The notes under the pieces were generated by a model. The model was given only the letters and a program-made list of their open reading frames with translations. It was not told the DNA's origin and did not search any database. DNA of 34,650 nucleotides from SIG588 sp045533175 (GTDB lineage Bacteria; Bacillota; Clostridia; Oscillospirales; Acutalibacteraceae): NCBI GenBank assembly GCA_045533175.1, contig JAZSHJ010000124.1, positions 1 through 34,650 of the forward strand, written 5' to 3'. Below, piece after piece: positions 5,683-13,494 of the stretch (position 1 is its first letter; each line of letters begins with the position of its first letter). The translations under genes and the position numbers were made by a program.

Positions 5683-8064
5683 ATGAAAGTATCGCTGAAT
5701 TGGCTGAAACGCTATGTGGATATTGATGTGACCACCGAAGAACTGTGCCGCCGCATGACGATGGCAGGGTTTGAAGTGGACGGCGTGGAAGATCTTGCGG
5801 ATACCATGCGCAATGTGGTGGCCGCCCGTCTGGTAAAATTGGAAAAGCACCCCGATTCCGACCATCTGCAGATTTGTCAGATGGACGTGGGCGACGACGA
5901 GTTGGTGCAGATCGTCACGGGTGCGCAAAACGTGTTTGAAGGGGCACTTGTTCCCGCCGCGTTGCACGATTCGGATCTGCCTTGCGGCGTGCATATCAAA
6001 AAAGGCAAATTGCGCGGTGTGCCTTCCAACGGCATGCTTTGTTCCGGCGAGGAACTGTGCTTGAAAGAAAGCGACTATCCCGGTGCCGAAGTGAACGGTA
6101 TCCTTATCTTGAAGGATGAAGCCGCCCCCGGCACCGATATGCGTGAGATCCTGCACTTGAACGACGTTATCATCGACTTTTCGGTGTTGGCAAACCGCCC
6201 CGACTGTCAAAGCGTGTTGGGACTCGCCCGCGAAGTGGCGGTGGTACTGAACAAAGAGTTGAAGCGTCCCGTGCCGACCTACAAAACGGTGGGCGGCGAC
6301 GTGCACGAGCACATTGCGGTGGAAGTGCGCGACTTTGACCTTTGCCCGCGTTATCTCGGCCGCGTTGTGAAAAACCTGCGCGTGGCCCCCTCCCCCGATT
6401 GGATGCAACAATGCCTCAAATCGGCGGGCATGCGTCCCATCAACAACATCGTGGATATCACCAACTTTGTGATGCTCGAAACGGGACAGCCGATGCACGC
6501 ATTTGATCTGGCAGATGTGAAGGGTGCACAAATTATCGTGCGCCGTGCCGCGGTGGGTGAAACCATCACCACGCTGGACGGCAAAGAACACAACTTGACC
6601 GACGATATGTTGGTGATCTGCGATGCAGAAAATCCCTCTTGCATTGCGGGGATCATGGGCGGCCAAGAAAGCGAAATCGAAGAGGACACCACCGCCCTGT
6701 TCTTTGAAGCGGCGAAATTCCGCCGTGACAGCGTGCGCCGCACCGGCCGTGCGCTTGGTATTCATACCGAATCCAGCGGCCGTTTTGAAAAGGGCGTGGA
6801 TATCCACAACACCGCTTACGCAATGGAGCGCGCGTTGCAACTGATTGACGAGTTGGATGCGGGCGATATCATCGACGGCACGATCGATCTGAACGACGGC
6901 CTGCCCGAAGAACGCGTGCTCACCGTTTGCGCGGCGGACGTAGAAGCGTTGCTCGGCGTATCCATCCCTGTCCCGACGATGGTAGATATTCTGAACCGCT
7001 TGGCACTTCCCACCACCGAAGAAAACGGTGTACTGACCTGCCGCATCCCCTCCTCGCGCGACGACATTGAAGGTCGTGCGGACATTGCGGAAGAAGTGAT
7101 GCGCATTTACGGTTATGACCACATCATCGGCACGCCGATGAAAGGCGCGGTGCTGCGCGGCACGCTCACGGAAGAACGCCGCAAGACCGACCGCATCAAA
7201 GCGCTGTTGATCGGACAAGGTGTGCGCGAGATCACCACCTATTCCTTCATCAACCGCAAGGCGGCCGATACGCTGCTGTTGGCCGAGGACGATATCCGCC
7301 GCAACGTGGTGGCACTTCGCAACCCGTTGAGCGAGGAATTCGGCGTGATGCGCTCGCAACTGTTCACCTCGATGCTGACGGTGCTCTCCACCAACTGCAA
7401 CCGCAAAAACGCAGCCGCCCGTTTGTTTGAAACAGGGCGCCTGTTCATTCCGAACGAGGATGCCGCCCTGCAGCCCGAAGAGCGCCGCGCGCTGTCGCTC
7501 GGCTTCTACGGCGAAGGCGAAGATTTCTTCACCATGAAGGGTGTCATTGAATTGCTGTGCCGCGGCACGCGCGCACGCTTTACCGCATCAACCGAGCCGT
7601 TCTTACATCCCGGCCGTCAGGCGGCGGTGTTGTTGGGGGATGACGTGTTGGGTGTGTTCGGCGAACTGCATCCCGACGTGGCGGAAAAATACGGGTTCGG
7701 TGTGCGTGTGTACGTGGCACAGTTGGAACTCGCCCCCCTCTTCGCGGCGGAAAAGCCGTTGGTGCGCTATCAGCCGCTGCCCCGCTTCCCTGCGGTAGAA
7801 CGTGACTTGGCACTTTTGTGCGACGAAGATCTGCCGGTTGGCGAGATCGCGGATATCATCCGCCGAGCAGGCGGCCGACTGCTTGAATCGGTCACGCTGT
7901 TCGATGTATACAAAGGCACACAGATCGAAGCCGGTAAAAAGAGCGTAGCGTTCAGCCTGACCTTCCGCAGCAGCGAAGGAACGCTGAGCGATGAACAAAT
8001 TTCGCCTGCTTTGAACAAAATTTTCAAAAATTTAAAAGAAAAAGACTGTATTCTCCGCACCTAA
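5683..8064 (+). CDS. pheT: Phenylalanine--tRNA ligase beta subunit
   Basis: The partner subunit of PheS, which binds tRNA-Phe and edits mischarged tyrosine. It has 793 residues, full length. In order: an N-terminal strand, an EMAP-type tRNA-binding OB fold (about 40-150, starting Val-Val-Ala-Ala-Arg-Leu), the B3/B4 editing domain (about 205-400), the B5 domain (about 405-475, ending near Tyr-Gly-Tyr-Asp-His-Ile), the class II-like core (about 480-690) and a C-terminal ferredoxin-like anticodon-binding domain (about 700-793). The start is ATG 5683, with AAAGGAG 11 bp upstream. It is co-transcribed with pheS. The next promoter (ireB) begins 4 bp after its stop, with no terminator seen between. 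Confidence 0.98.
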   Translation: MKVSLNWLKRYVDIDVTTEELCRRMTMAGFEVDGVEDLADTMRNVVAARLVKLEKHPDSDHLQICQMDVGDDELVQIVTGAQNVFEGALVPAALHDSDLPCGVHIKKGKLRGVPSNGMLCSGEELCLKESDYPGAEVNGILILKDEAAPGTDMREILHLNDVIIDFSVLANRPDCQSVLGLAREVAVVLNKELKRPVPTYKTVGGDVHEHIAVEVRDFDLCPRYLGRVVKNLRVAPSPDWMQQCLKSAGMRPINNIVDITNFVMLETGQPMHAFDLADVKGAQIIVRRAAVGETITTLDGKEHNLTDDMLVICDAENPSCIAGIMGGQESEIEEDTTALFFEAAKFRRDSVRRTGRALGIHTESSGRFEKGVDIHNTAYAMERALQLIDELDAGDIIDGTIDLNDGLPEERVLTVCAADVEALLGVSIPVPTMVDILNRLALPTTEENGVLTCRIPSSRDDIEGRADIAEEVMRIYGYDHIIGTPMKGAVLRGTLTEERRKTDRIKALLIGQGVREITTYSFINRKAADTLLLAEDDIRRNVVALRNPLSEEFGVMRSQLFTSMLTVLSTNCNRKNAAARLFETGRLFIPNEDAALQPEERRALSLGFYGEGEDFFTMKGVIELLCRGTRARFTASTEPFLHPGRQAAVLLGDDVLGVFGELHPDVAEKYGFGVRVYVAQLELAPLFAAEKPLVRYQPLPRFPAVERDLALLCDEDLPVGEIADIIRRAGGRLLESVTLFDVYKGTQIEAGKKSVAFSLTFRSSEGTLSDEQISPALNKIFKNLKEKDCILRT

Positions 8065-8068
8065 AGGC

Positions 8069-8097
8069 TTGCAAATTGCACGGAGATACCGTATAAT
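8069..8097 (+). promoter_or_regulatory. Sigma-A promoter of ireB
   Basis: TTGCAA (8069-8074), a 17-bp spacer and TATAAT (8092-8097), just after the pheT stop, so ireB can be expressed independently of the T-box operon. Confidence 0.8.
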
Positions 8098-8129
8098 AGA
8101 CTTGTAACTACGGAACGGAGGTTAACGGA

Positions 8130-8375
8130 ATGCTTGACAGAACCCAAACGTTTTCCATCGGCTGTGATAACGATGCCGAAATGAAAAAGGTGCTGACGAT
8201 CGTATACGACGCGCTGCGCGAGAAAGGATACAACCCTATCAACCAGTTGGTCGGATACATCTTGTCGGAAGATCCCACCTACATCACCACACACAATAAC
8301 GCCCGTACCCTCATCCGTAAGATCGACCGCGACGATCTGTTGCGCGCTCTGGTGCGCTCGTATCTCGACGATTGA
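8130..8375 (+). CDS. ireB: IreB family regulatory phosphoprotein
   Basis: An 81-residue protein of the IreB/UPF0297 (YrzL) family. In Enterococcus the homologue is a substrate of the PASTA serine/threonine kinase IreK and restrains cephalosporin tolerance; the same role here is inference. The full family core is present: Asn-Pro-Ile-Asn-Gln-Leu-Val-Gly-Tyr-Ile-Leu-Ser-Glu-Asp-Pro-Thr-Tyr-Ile-Thr, then Ala-Arg...Ile-Arg-Lys-Ile-Asp-Arg-Asp. The Thr near residue 7, in the segment phosphorylated in relatives, is present (Gln-Thr-Phe). The start is ATG 8130 with GGAGG upstream. The usual neighbour ruvX is absent; a small conserved unknown follows after 23 bp. Confidence 0.95.
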   Translation: MLDRTQTFSIGCDNDAEMKKVLTIVYDALREKGYNPINQLVGYILSEDPTYITTHNNARTLIRKIDRDDLLRALVRSYLDD

Positions 8376-8398
8376 TACAGAAAGGTGAGTGTAAATCC

Positions 8399-8686
8399 AT
8401 GGCGGAAAACGAGAATGTTTTGATGTATAAAGGCCGTCCGTTGGTGCGCAGCGGCAACACGCTCTATTACGGCGATATGGCGGATGAGCATGTGGTTGTG
8501 ATGCAGATTTTGGCAACCGATACGGTGAAAGATCTGACGGTGGCGAAAAAAGTGCAGGTGCAGATGATGGCAACCGATCCGGAACTGCCCTTGAACGAGC
8601 GATTCCTCAAGAAGAGCGAAAAAGCCGGTTTGTACGAAGCGTTGGATATCGCTTCCATCTGGCTGGATCGCGTGAGTAAAAACTAA
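8399..8686 (+). CDS. Small conserved protein of unknown function
   Basis: I do not recognise a named family. It has 95 residues, is soluble, with no signal peptide or membrane segment. The first half is beta-rich: Tyr-Lys-Gly-Arg-Pro-Leu-Val-Arg, then Asn-Thr-Leu-Tyr-Tyr-Gly. The middle has a Val-Lys-Val...Val-Gln-Val-type strand pair, and the C-terminus is a helix ending Trp-Leu-Asp-Arg-Val. The start is ATG 8399, with AAAGGTGAG about 10 bp upstream; a longer frame back to 8372 would overlap ireB and has no ribosome site. It lies 23 bp after ireB and is ended by the terminator at 8694, so both form a two-gene unit. A link to cell-wall stress signalling is only a guess from context. Confidence 0.85.
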   Translation: MAENENVLMYKGRPLVRSGNTLYYGDMADEHVVVMQILATDTVKDLTVAKKVQVQMMATDPELPLNERFLKKSEKAGLYEALDIASIWLDRVSKN

Positions 8687-8693
8687 CCACACA

Positions 8694-8728
8694 AAAAGAC
8701 CGAGAGTTATTTGAACTCTCGGTCTTTT
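8694..8728. terminator. Bidirectional terminator between the ireB unit and the blaR1-like gene
   Basis: A 15-bp perfect stem (8694-8708 with 8714-8728) and a 5-base loop, with A/T ends on both sides. It serves the two convergent transcripts. Confidence 0.9.
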
Positions 8729-8729
8729 G

Positions 8730-10829
8730 TTATCTGCCCGTATACGGCTCGGCTTTCTGTTGTGCCGCTTTCAAGCGTGCCATCACGTCGTCGGGCATAG
8801 TGGCAATATATTCACCGTACATCATTACGTTTTGTTCGTAACCGAAATACAACCATTGATTATTGATGTACATCTGCCCGTCCAATTGATAGCGCACGCG
8901 ATCCACCAATCCGTCGTACACCCACTCCTGCATTTGCAACACGGTGCAAAGGTCGCTCAATTCTTCATCCTGCATCGCGTAGTACGTCGCAAGTGCGGGT
9001 GTTTCGTGTTCCAACGTGGTTTCGTTGTAATAAAACACCGCCCCATCCACCGCAGGTTGCGACAGACTGATGGGATTTTTATCCGTTTTTAACCGATACA
9101 GCCAACGGATATAGGAATTATCGGAATTGGAAACGGTACCCGTGGGTTCTCCGTATCGTCCTACACCCATCAAAAACGTACCGTCCTGTTGTTCCAACAA
9201 CAGGTACAACGCACCGTTCACCTGCAATTGCCATGCATTTTTATTGTTTTTGCGAATCTGTTCGATCATGGGCGGGTTTCCCTCCCACGCACTCGCATTG
9301 ACCAAACGGGAATCAAACGTATCTTCATCCAAGATCGTCCGCCCAAACGTTCCGATCAAACGTATCACGCGATCGGATGAAAATTCATTGAGTGTAAGGC
9401 CGTTCACCAACCGCCACGTCGGTGCTCCCGAGGGGTATTGCAAAAAGGAAAAGCGCGTGTCCACATACCACAAATCTTCCGCCTTAAAAGTGATTGCCTT
9501 GGTGTGAAAACGCGTGCCACGGGTGAGGTTAAATTCCACCCACGCGGTTTCCTTCTTATTGCCCACGGTGAAGGATGCTTCCAGGCGGTAATCCCCCGGG
9601 AACACCACCGACTGTCCTGCCAAGCTGTACACTTTTTTGGACGTTTTTCCCGGCTGAATGATATACGCAGGCAACGTCCACACAAGTTCGGTCATCGCAC
9701 AATTTTGCCATTCACCATCCACCCAACGATAGAGGTAAAACGGCTCGCCGTAAGAGATCTCCTCTTCCAACCCGTTTTTCCATTCCACCGTGATGGTGGG
9801 CTCCAGCGAATCCAAATCGGTCGCCACAATCGTGAGCGACACACCGTCGCGGCTGGCATCGCTTGTTTGCTCGTTGATGCCGTCGGGTGTTTCGGCACGC
9901 GGATCGGTGAGAAAACATACCGCCACCGCAATCACGGCGACCACCGCCGCCAGCAGGATCCAAAACGCGGGGCGTTTGTAATTCAGCACCGCTTTCACCC
10001 GTGCCTTTACCCCCACTTCGCCGAACGCCAAAGGACACGCGGCAACAAAACGGCGCTCGCTGCTGCAACATACCAACGCGGTGGAATACGCTTGCCGCCC
10101 CGCCGCGTCCATGGTTTTAACTACCTTTTCGTCACACGCGGCTTCGATGTCGCGGCAAAGCAGAATATAGGCCAGCCACAACAGCGGGTTAAACCAATGC
10201 ACCGCCAGCAACAAAAATCCGAAAGGTTTGATCCAATGATCCCGTCGTGTAAGATGCGCCCGTTCGTGGGCGATGACCGCGGCGGCGGTTTCTTCATCCA
10301 ATCCCGCGGGCAAACAGATGCGCGGACGGATAACGCCAAGAATAAACGGAGAAGAAATATCATCACACAAAAGCACTCCGTCCCCCACCGCGAGTGACAC
10401 TCTCACCCGCCGCTTCAATCGCCAAAATGACACCGCGCCGTATATGAGCATCACACACATACCGAACAGCCACACCCATGCCGCCACCGTGAGCCACACC
10501 TGAAGCGGGTTGACACTTGCGGTGGGATCGGGTGTGAAACTCTGTTGCAAATACGGATTCACGGCGAAATTTACTGCCTCGATCCCTGTGTGAATTTCGG
10601 GAACGGCCGCCTGTGCAATATCTTGCGGAATGGGCTCTTTTGAAGGAATCAGGCTTGTCACGCTTTTGAGCGATACGGGACACACCAGACGAAACGCCAC
10701 CGCGCCCCACAACAGGCAGGCGATCCACCGCGGCGCACGTTTAAGCAACAGGCGAAGCACCAATACCGCAAGCACCACCCATCCTGCCGTGATGCTCATG
10801 TTCAGCAATTTCACAAACCAATCGCTCAT
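8730..10829 (-). CDS. BlaR1/MecR1-like M56 metalloprotease sensor
   Basis: A 699-residue membrane protein whose N-terminal third is an M56 (BlaR1/MecR1) antirepressor protease. Membrane segments are seen near residues 12-30, 36-50, 112-134, 203-224 and 288-306. The zinc site is His188-Glu-Arg-Ala-His192, with the downstream Glu in Asp-Ile-Glu-Ala-Ala-Cys-Asp-Glu (near 229). In the known family, a signal from the outer domain activates the protease and leads to loss of the paired BlaI repressor. The outer part (310-699) is not a penicillin-binding domain: no SXXK/SXN/KTG set is evident. About 325-430 looks like a bacterial Ig-like fold; the remaining about 270 residues are unrecognised and beta-rich. 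The ATG overlaps the repressor stop (ATGA), implying coupled translation. The signal is unknown. Confidence 0.9.
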   Translation of the reverse strand: MSDWFVKLLNMSITAGWVVLAVLVLRLLLKRAPRWIACLLWGAVAFRLVCPVSLKSVTSLIPSKEPIPQDIAQAAVPEIHTGIEAVNFAVNPYLQQSFTPDPTASVNPLQVWLTVAAWVWLFGMCVMLIYGAVSFWRLKRRVRVSLAVGDGVLLCDDISSPFILGVIRPRICLPAGLDEETAAAVIAHERAHLTRRDHWIKPFGFLLLAVHWFNPLLWLAYILLCRDIEAACDEKVVKTMDAAGRQAYSTALVCCSSERRFVAACPLAFGEVGVKARVKAVLNYKRPAFWILLAAVVAVIAVAVCFLTDPRAETPDGINEQTSDASRDGVSLTIVATDLDSLEPTITVEWKNGLEEEISYGEPFYLYRWVDGEWQNCAMTELVWTLPAYIIQPGKTSKKVYSLAGQSVVFPGDYRLEASFTVGNKKETAWVEFNLTRGTRFHTKAITFKAEDLWYVDTRFSFLQYPSGAPTWRLVNGLTLNEFSSDRVIRLIGTFGRTILDEDTFDSRLVNASAWEGNPPMIEQIRKNNKNAWQLQVNGALYLLLEQQDGTFLMGVGRYGEPTGTVSNSDNSYIRWLYRLKTDKNPISLSQPAVDGAVFYYNETTLEHETPALATYYAMQDEELSDLCTVLQMQEWVYDGLVDRVRYQLDGQMYINNQWLYFGYEQNVMMYGEYIATMPDDVMARLKAAQQKAEPYTGR

Positions 10830-11194
10830 GTCGGCCCCTCCCCGTATGCCGCGATCATGCGAAGGATTTCTTCCCGTTCAGCGGCGGTCAGTTTTTTTCG
10901 GGCGGTGAAGGCGGCAATAAAGGCGGGAAGTGAACCTTCAAAGGTGTCTTCCACAAACTTTTCGCTTTGCATCGCGTAAAATTCCTCTTTGCTCACGCAC
11001 ACCGACACCGTGCTGTTTTCGGTGCGAAACAGTCCGCGTTCACACAGTTTCTTCAACACCGTATAAGTCGTGGTGCGTTTCCATTGCAACCGTTCCTCGC
11101 ACAGCGCGACCAGTTGTTTGGTGGAAAGCGGTGCATTCTCCCACACAATATCCGCAAACCGTGCCTCCACTACTCCGAGCCTCGTCGTATCCAT
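10826..11194 (-). CDS. BlaI/MecI-family transcriptional repressor
   Basis: A 122-residue Penicillinase_R family repressor. The winged helix occupies about residues 5-75, with Glu-Ala-Arg-Phe-Ala-Asp-Ile-Val-Trp and the recognition-helix segment Lys-Arg-Thr-Thr-Thr-Tyr-Thr-Val-Leu-Lys-Lys-Leu, highly typical of BlaI. The C-terminal helices dimerise. It starts at ATG 11194 behind AAAGGAGG; the upstream open frame would run through the promoter and operators and is rejected. It overlaps the downstream M56 gene by 4 bases. Two dyads in its own promoter suggest autoregulation of the pair. No beta-lactamase gene is nearby, so targets beyond this pair are unknown. Confidence 0.95.
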   Translation of the reverse strand: MDTTRLGVVEARFADIVWENAPLSTKQLVALCEERLQWKRTTTYTVLKKLCERGLFRTENSTVSVCVSKEEFYAMQSEKFVEDTFEGSLPAFIAAFTARKKLTAAEREEILRMIAAYGEGPT

Positions 11195-11211
11195 TATGTA
11201 CGCCTCCTTTT

Positions 11212-11266
11212 GTCTATCGCCTGTAGACTGCGGTTTTAGTCTATCACAAATAGACAGGTTTGTCAA
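11212..11266 (-). promoter_or_regulatory. blaI-blaR promoter with two operator dyads
   Basis: Minus-strand TTGACA (11261-11266), a 17-bp spacer and TAGACT (11238-11243). The dyad GTCTAT-N5-ATAGAC (11239-11255) covers the -10 and spacer; a second, GTCTAT-N5-GTAGAC (11212-11228), lies downstream of the start. Their centres are 27 bp apart. Placement fits repression by BlaI dimers. Confidence 0.85.
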
Positions 11267-11278
11267 GCGCTGTTTTAA

Positions 11279-11311
11279 AAAAACCACAGAGGTGGTTCCT
11301 CTGTGGTTTTT
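11279..11311. terminator. Terminator of pyk
   Basis: A 14-bp stem (11279-11292 with 11298-11311) and a 5-base loop directly after the pyk stop, with a T-rich run on the minus strand. Confidence 0.9.
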
Positions 11312-11312
11312 G

Positions 11313-12725
11313 TCAAATCTCTTCAATTTTAATCAAGCTGGTGTTGCCCGACACGCCGCTGGTGTCGCCGCCCGTGACGATGATCCTATCCCCTTTGTTC
11401 AGCGCCAGTTGCTGTTCGGCGATTTTCTTCGCGGTGTAGAACAGGACGTCGGTGGAGGTGAATCGTTCGCACATGACGGGAATCACCCCCCACGAAAGCG
11501 CCAATCGGCGCCGGGTGCATTCATCGGTGGTAAGCCCCAGAATCGGCACAGGTGAACGGAAGCGGGATATCATGCGCGCCGTCATGCCGGAAAGCGAACA
11601 AGCCACGATGGCCTTCGCATTCAGATCGATCGCCATACCGCAGGCGGCATGCGAAACGGCGTCCACGGCGTTGCGAATTTCAAATTCGGCGTTATGAAAT
11701 CGCTTGTTATAGTGAATGTTGCTTTCGGTGGTTTCGGCAATTTCCGCCATGGTTTTCACCGATTCGATGGGATACTTGCCTGCGGCGGTTTCCCCCGAAA
11801 GCATGATGGCACCGGTACCGTCGTACACGGCGTTGGCCACGTCAGATATTTCCGCACGGGTGGGGCGCGGATTGGTAATCATGGATTCGAGCATTTCGGT
11901 GGCGGTGATCACCCGCTTGCCGAGCAGACGGCATGTGGTAATCAGTTTCTTTTGAATGGCGGGGAGCATTTTAAAGGGGATCTCCACCCCCATGTCCCCG
12001 CGGGCGATCATGACACCGTCACACGCTTCACAGATCTCCTCGATATTGTCAAAGCCCGACTGATTTTCGATTTTGGCAATCAATTCGATATGATCGGCAC
12101 CGATTTCCTGTAAATACGCACGTACATCGAGCAGATCTTGCTTTCGGGACACAAATGAACACGCGATGTAATCCACACCGTTTTGAACGCCAAACGCGAT
12201 ATCGTGTTTATCCTGTTCGGAAAGGTATTCCTGATGCATCACTTTGCCGGGGAAACTCATACTCTTACGGTCGGACAGTTCGCCGCCGATCACAACGGTG
12301 CATTCGATGTCTTTGCCGTCGATGCCCACCACTTCAAAGATCAGCAACCCGTTGTTGAGCAGAACGGTATCCCCCACCGACAGTTCGTTCGGCAGGTTTT
12401 GATAACTCACCGCCACGCGGGTTTCGTCGCCGAGGATATCCTCCGTGGTGAAGGTAAAGTGATTCCCTTCGTGTAAGGTGACTTTTTGCTTTTCAAAGGT
12501 TTTGATACGGTATTCCGGACCTTTGGTATCCAGCATAACGGCAACGGGCATTCGCAGATCCGCACGTACTTTTTTTACAAGATCGATCCGTCGCTTATGA
12601 TCTTCGTGGGTGTTATGAGAAAAATTCATTCTCGCCACGTTCATGCCGGCTTTGCAAAGGCCGATCAATATCTCTTCGGTTTCGCTGGCAGGCCCTATCG
12701 TACACACGATTTTCGTTTTACGCAT
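11313..12725 (-). CDS. pyk: Pyruvate kinase
   Basis: Transfers phosphate from phosphoenolpyruvate to ADP, giving pyruvate and ATP, the last step of glycolysis. It has 470 residues: A, B and C domains only, without the extra C-terminal PEP-utiliser domain found in Bacillus enzymes. Seen motifs: Met-Asn-Phe-Ser-His-Asn, Asp-Thr-Lys-Gly-Pro-Glu-Tyr-Arg, Ala-Lys-Ile-Glu-Asn (the catalytic Lys region) and Ala-Arg-Gly-Asp-Met-Gly-Val-Glu. Some positions differ from the common pattern: Tyr in Gly-Pro-Glu-Tyr-Arg where Ile is usual, and Glu in Thr-Ala-Thr-Glu-Met-Leu where Gln is usual. All catalytic residues I can place are kept. The start is ATG 12725 with a weak GGGTGA site; the family N-terminus begins here. 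Confidence 0.97.
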   Translation of the reverse strand: MRKTKIVCTIGPASETEEILIGLCKAGMNVARMNFSHNTHEDHKRRIDLVKKVRADLRMPVAVMLDTKGPEYRIKTFEKQKVTLHEGNHFTFTTEDILGDETRVAVSYQNLPNELSVGDTVLLNNGLLIFEVVGIDGKDIECTVVIGGELSDRKSMSFPGKVMHQEYLSEQDKHDIAFGVQNGVDYIACSFVSRKQDLLDVRAYLQEIGADHIELIAKIENQSGFDNIEEICEACDGVMIARGDMGVEIPFKMLPAIQKKLITTCRLLGKRVITATEMLESMITNPRPTRAEISDVANAVYDGTGAIMLSGETAAGKYPIESVKTMAEIAETTESNIHYNKRFHNAEFEIRNAVDAVSHAACGMAIDLNAKAIVACSLSGMTARMISRFRSPVPILGLTTDECTRRRLALSWGVIPVMCERFTSTDVLFYTAKKIAEQQLALNKGDRIIVTGGDTSGVSGNTSLIKIEEI

Positions 12726-12821
12726 ACTGAATCACCCATGCTTTTCTGTCGTATTGTTACACCTATTTTGCTCTTTTTGAAAACTTCCATACGGCATTTC
12801 GGTTATGGGTAATCCAAATAT

Positions 12822-13484
12822 TTATTCAATCGCACACACGGTAAGCGTGCCCTCCGCCACACAAAAGCGCACGGTACGGCCTGCAAACGCCATACCGTAC
12901 ACCCGCGTGGGATCGTCTTGATAGGAAGGACGCGGGTCTTGCGCTAAAATTTGACGCAAGGTATCCTGTTCGGCGGGGGTGAACACCGCCGCCATGGTTT
13001 CGGGCAGATCAACCGCAAGGTGATGTTCCCGCACAGGATCGGCAAATCCGCCCGTGGCTTCGGGACGGCTGTCCGCAAACGGCAGATACGGCTTGATATC
13101 AAAAATGGGGGTGCCGTCCATCAAATCCGCACCTTCCACGTCCAACACCATGCCATGTTGCGCATCGCGGCGAACGGCAACAAGTTTCACCGCCGAAAGC
13201 CCCACGGGATTGGGGCGAAACGGCGAACGGGTGGCAAACACTCCCATGCGAGTATTCCCGCCGAGCCGCGGCGGCCGCACGGTGGGCGACCAATCTTCCC
13301 GCACCGATTTTGAAAATTCCCATAACAGCCAGATGTGGGAAAACCCTTCCAATCCGCGCAAGGCATCCGCGTTGCGGTATTCCGGCACAAATACCACCGT
13401 ACCGTGGGTAGCCGCCAGTCCGCTTTGCCGCGGAATACCGAATTTTTCGGGAAATTCGGTGCGGATATGGGCAATGACCTTCAT
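12822..13484 (-). CDS. trmO: tRNA (t6A37) N6-methyltransferase, TrmO/TsaA family
   Basis: SAM-dependent methylation of N6-threonylcarbamoyladenosine at position 37 of some tRNAs. It has 220 residues. The N-terminal beta-barrel has the family signatures Thr-Arg-Met-Gly-Val-Phe-Ala-Thr-Arg-Ser-Pro-Phe-Arg-Pro-Asn-Pro-Val-Gly-Leu and Leu-Met-Asp-Gly-Thr-Pro-Ile-Phe-Asp-Ile-Lys-Pro-Tyr; a C-terminal TrmO domain follows (about 160-220). ATG 13484 is chosen because GAGGGG then lies 6 bp away; ATG 13490 abuts the same site. It begins 10 bp after the rqcH stop and so lies in one transcript with it. Both act on translation, which fits the pairing. Confidence 0.93.
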   Translation of the reverse strand: MKVIAHIRTEFPEKFGIPRQSGLAATHGTVVFVPEYRNADALRGLEGFSHIWLLWEFSKSVREDWSPTVRPPRLGGNTRMGVFATRSPFRPNPVGLSAVKLVAVRRDAQHGMVLDVEGADLMDGTPIFDIKPYLPFADSRPEATGGFADPVREHHLAVDLPETMAAVFTPAEQDTLRQILAQDPRPSYQDDPTRVYGMAFAGRTVRFCVAEGTLTVCAIE

Positions 13485-13494
13485 TTCCATCCCC

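Noticed and set aside
5659..7359. 566-codon open frame on the minus strand opposite pheT
   Set aside because: It lies wholly antisense to a full-length conserved gene; its His/Arg-rich composition is what GC-biased codon use in pheT gives when read in reverse. No ribosome site.
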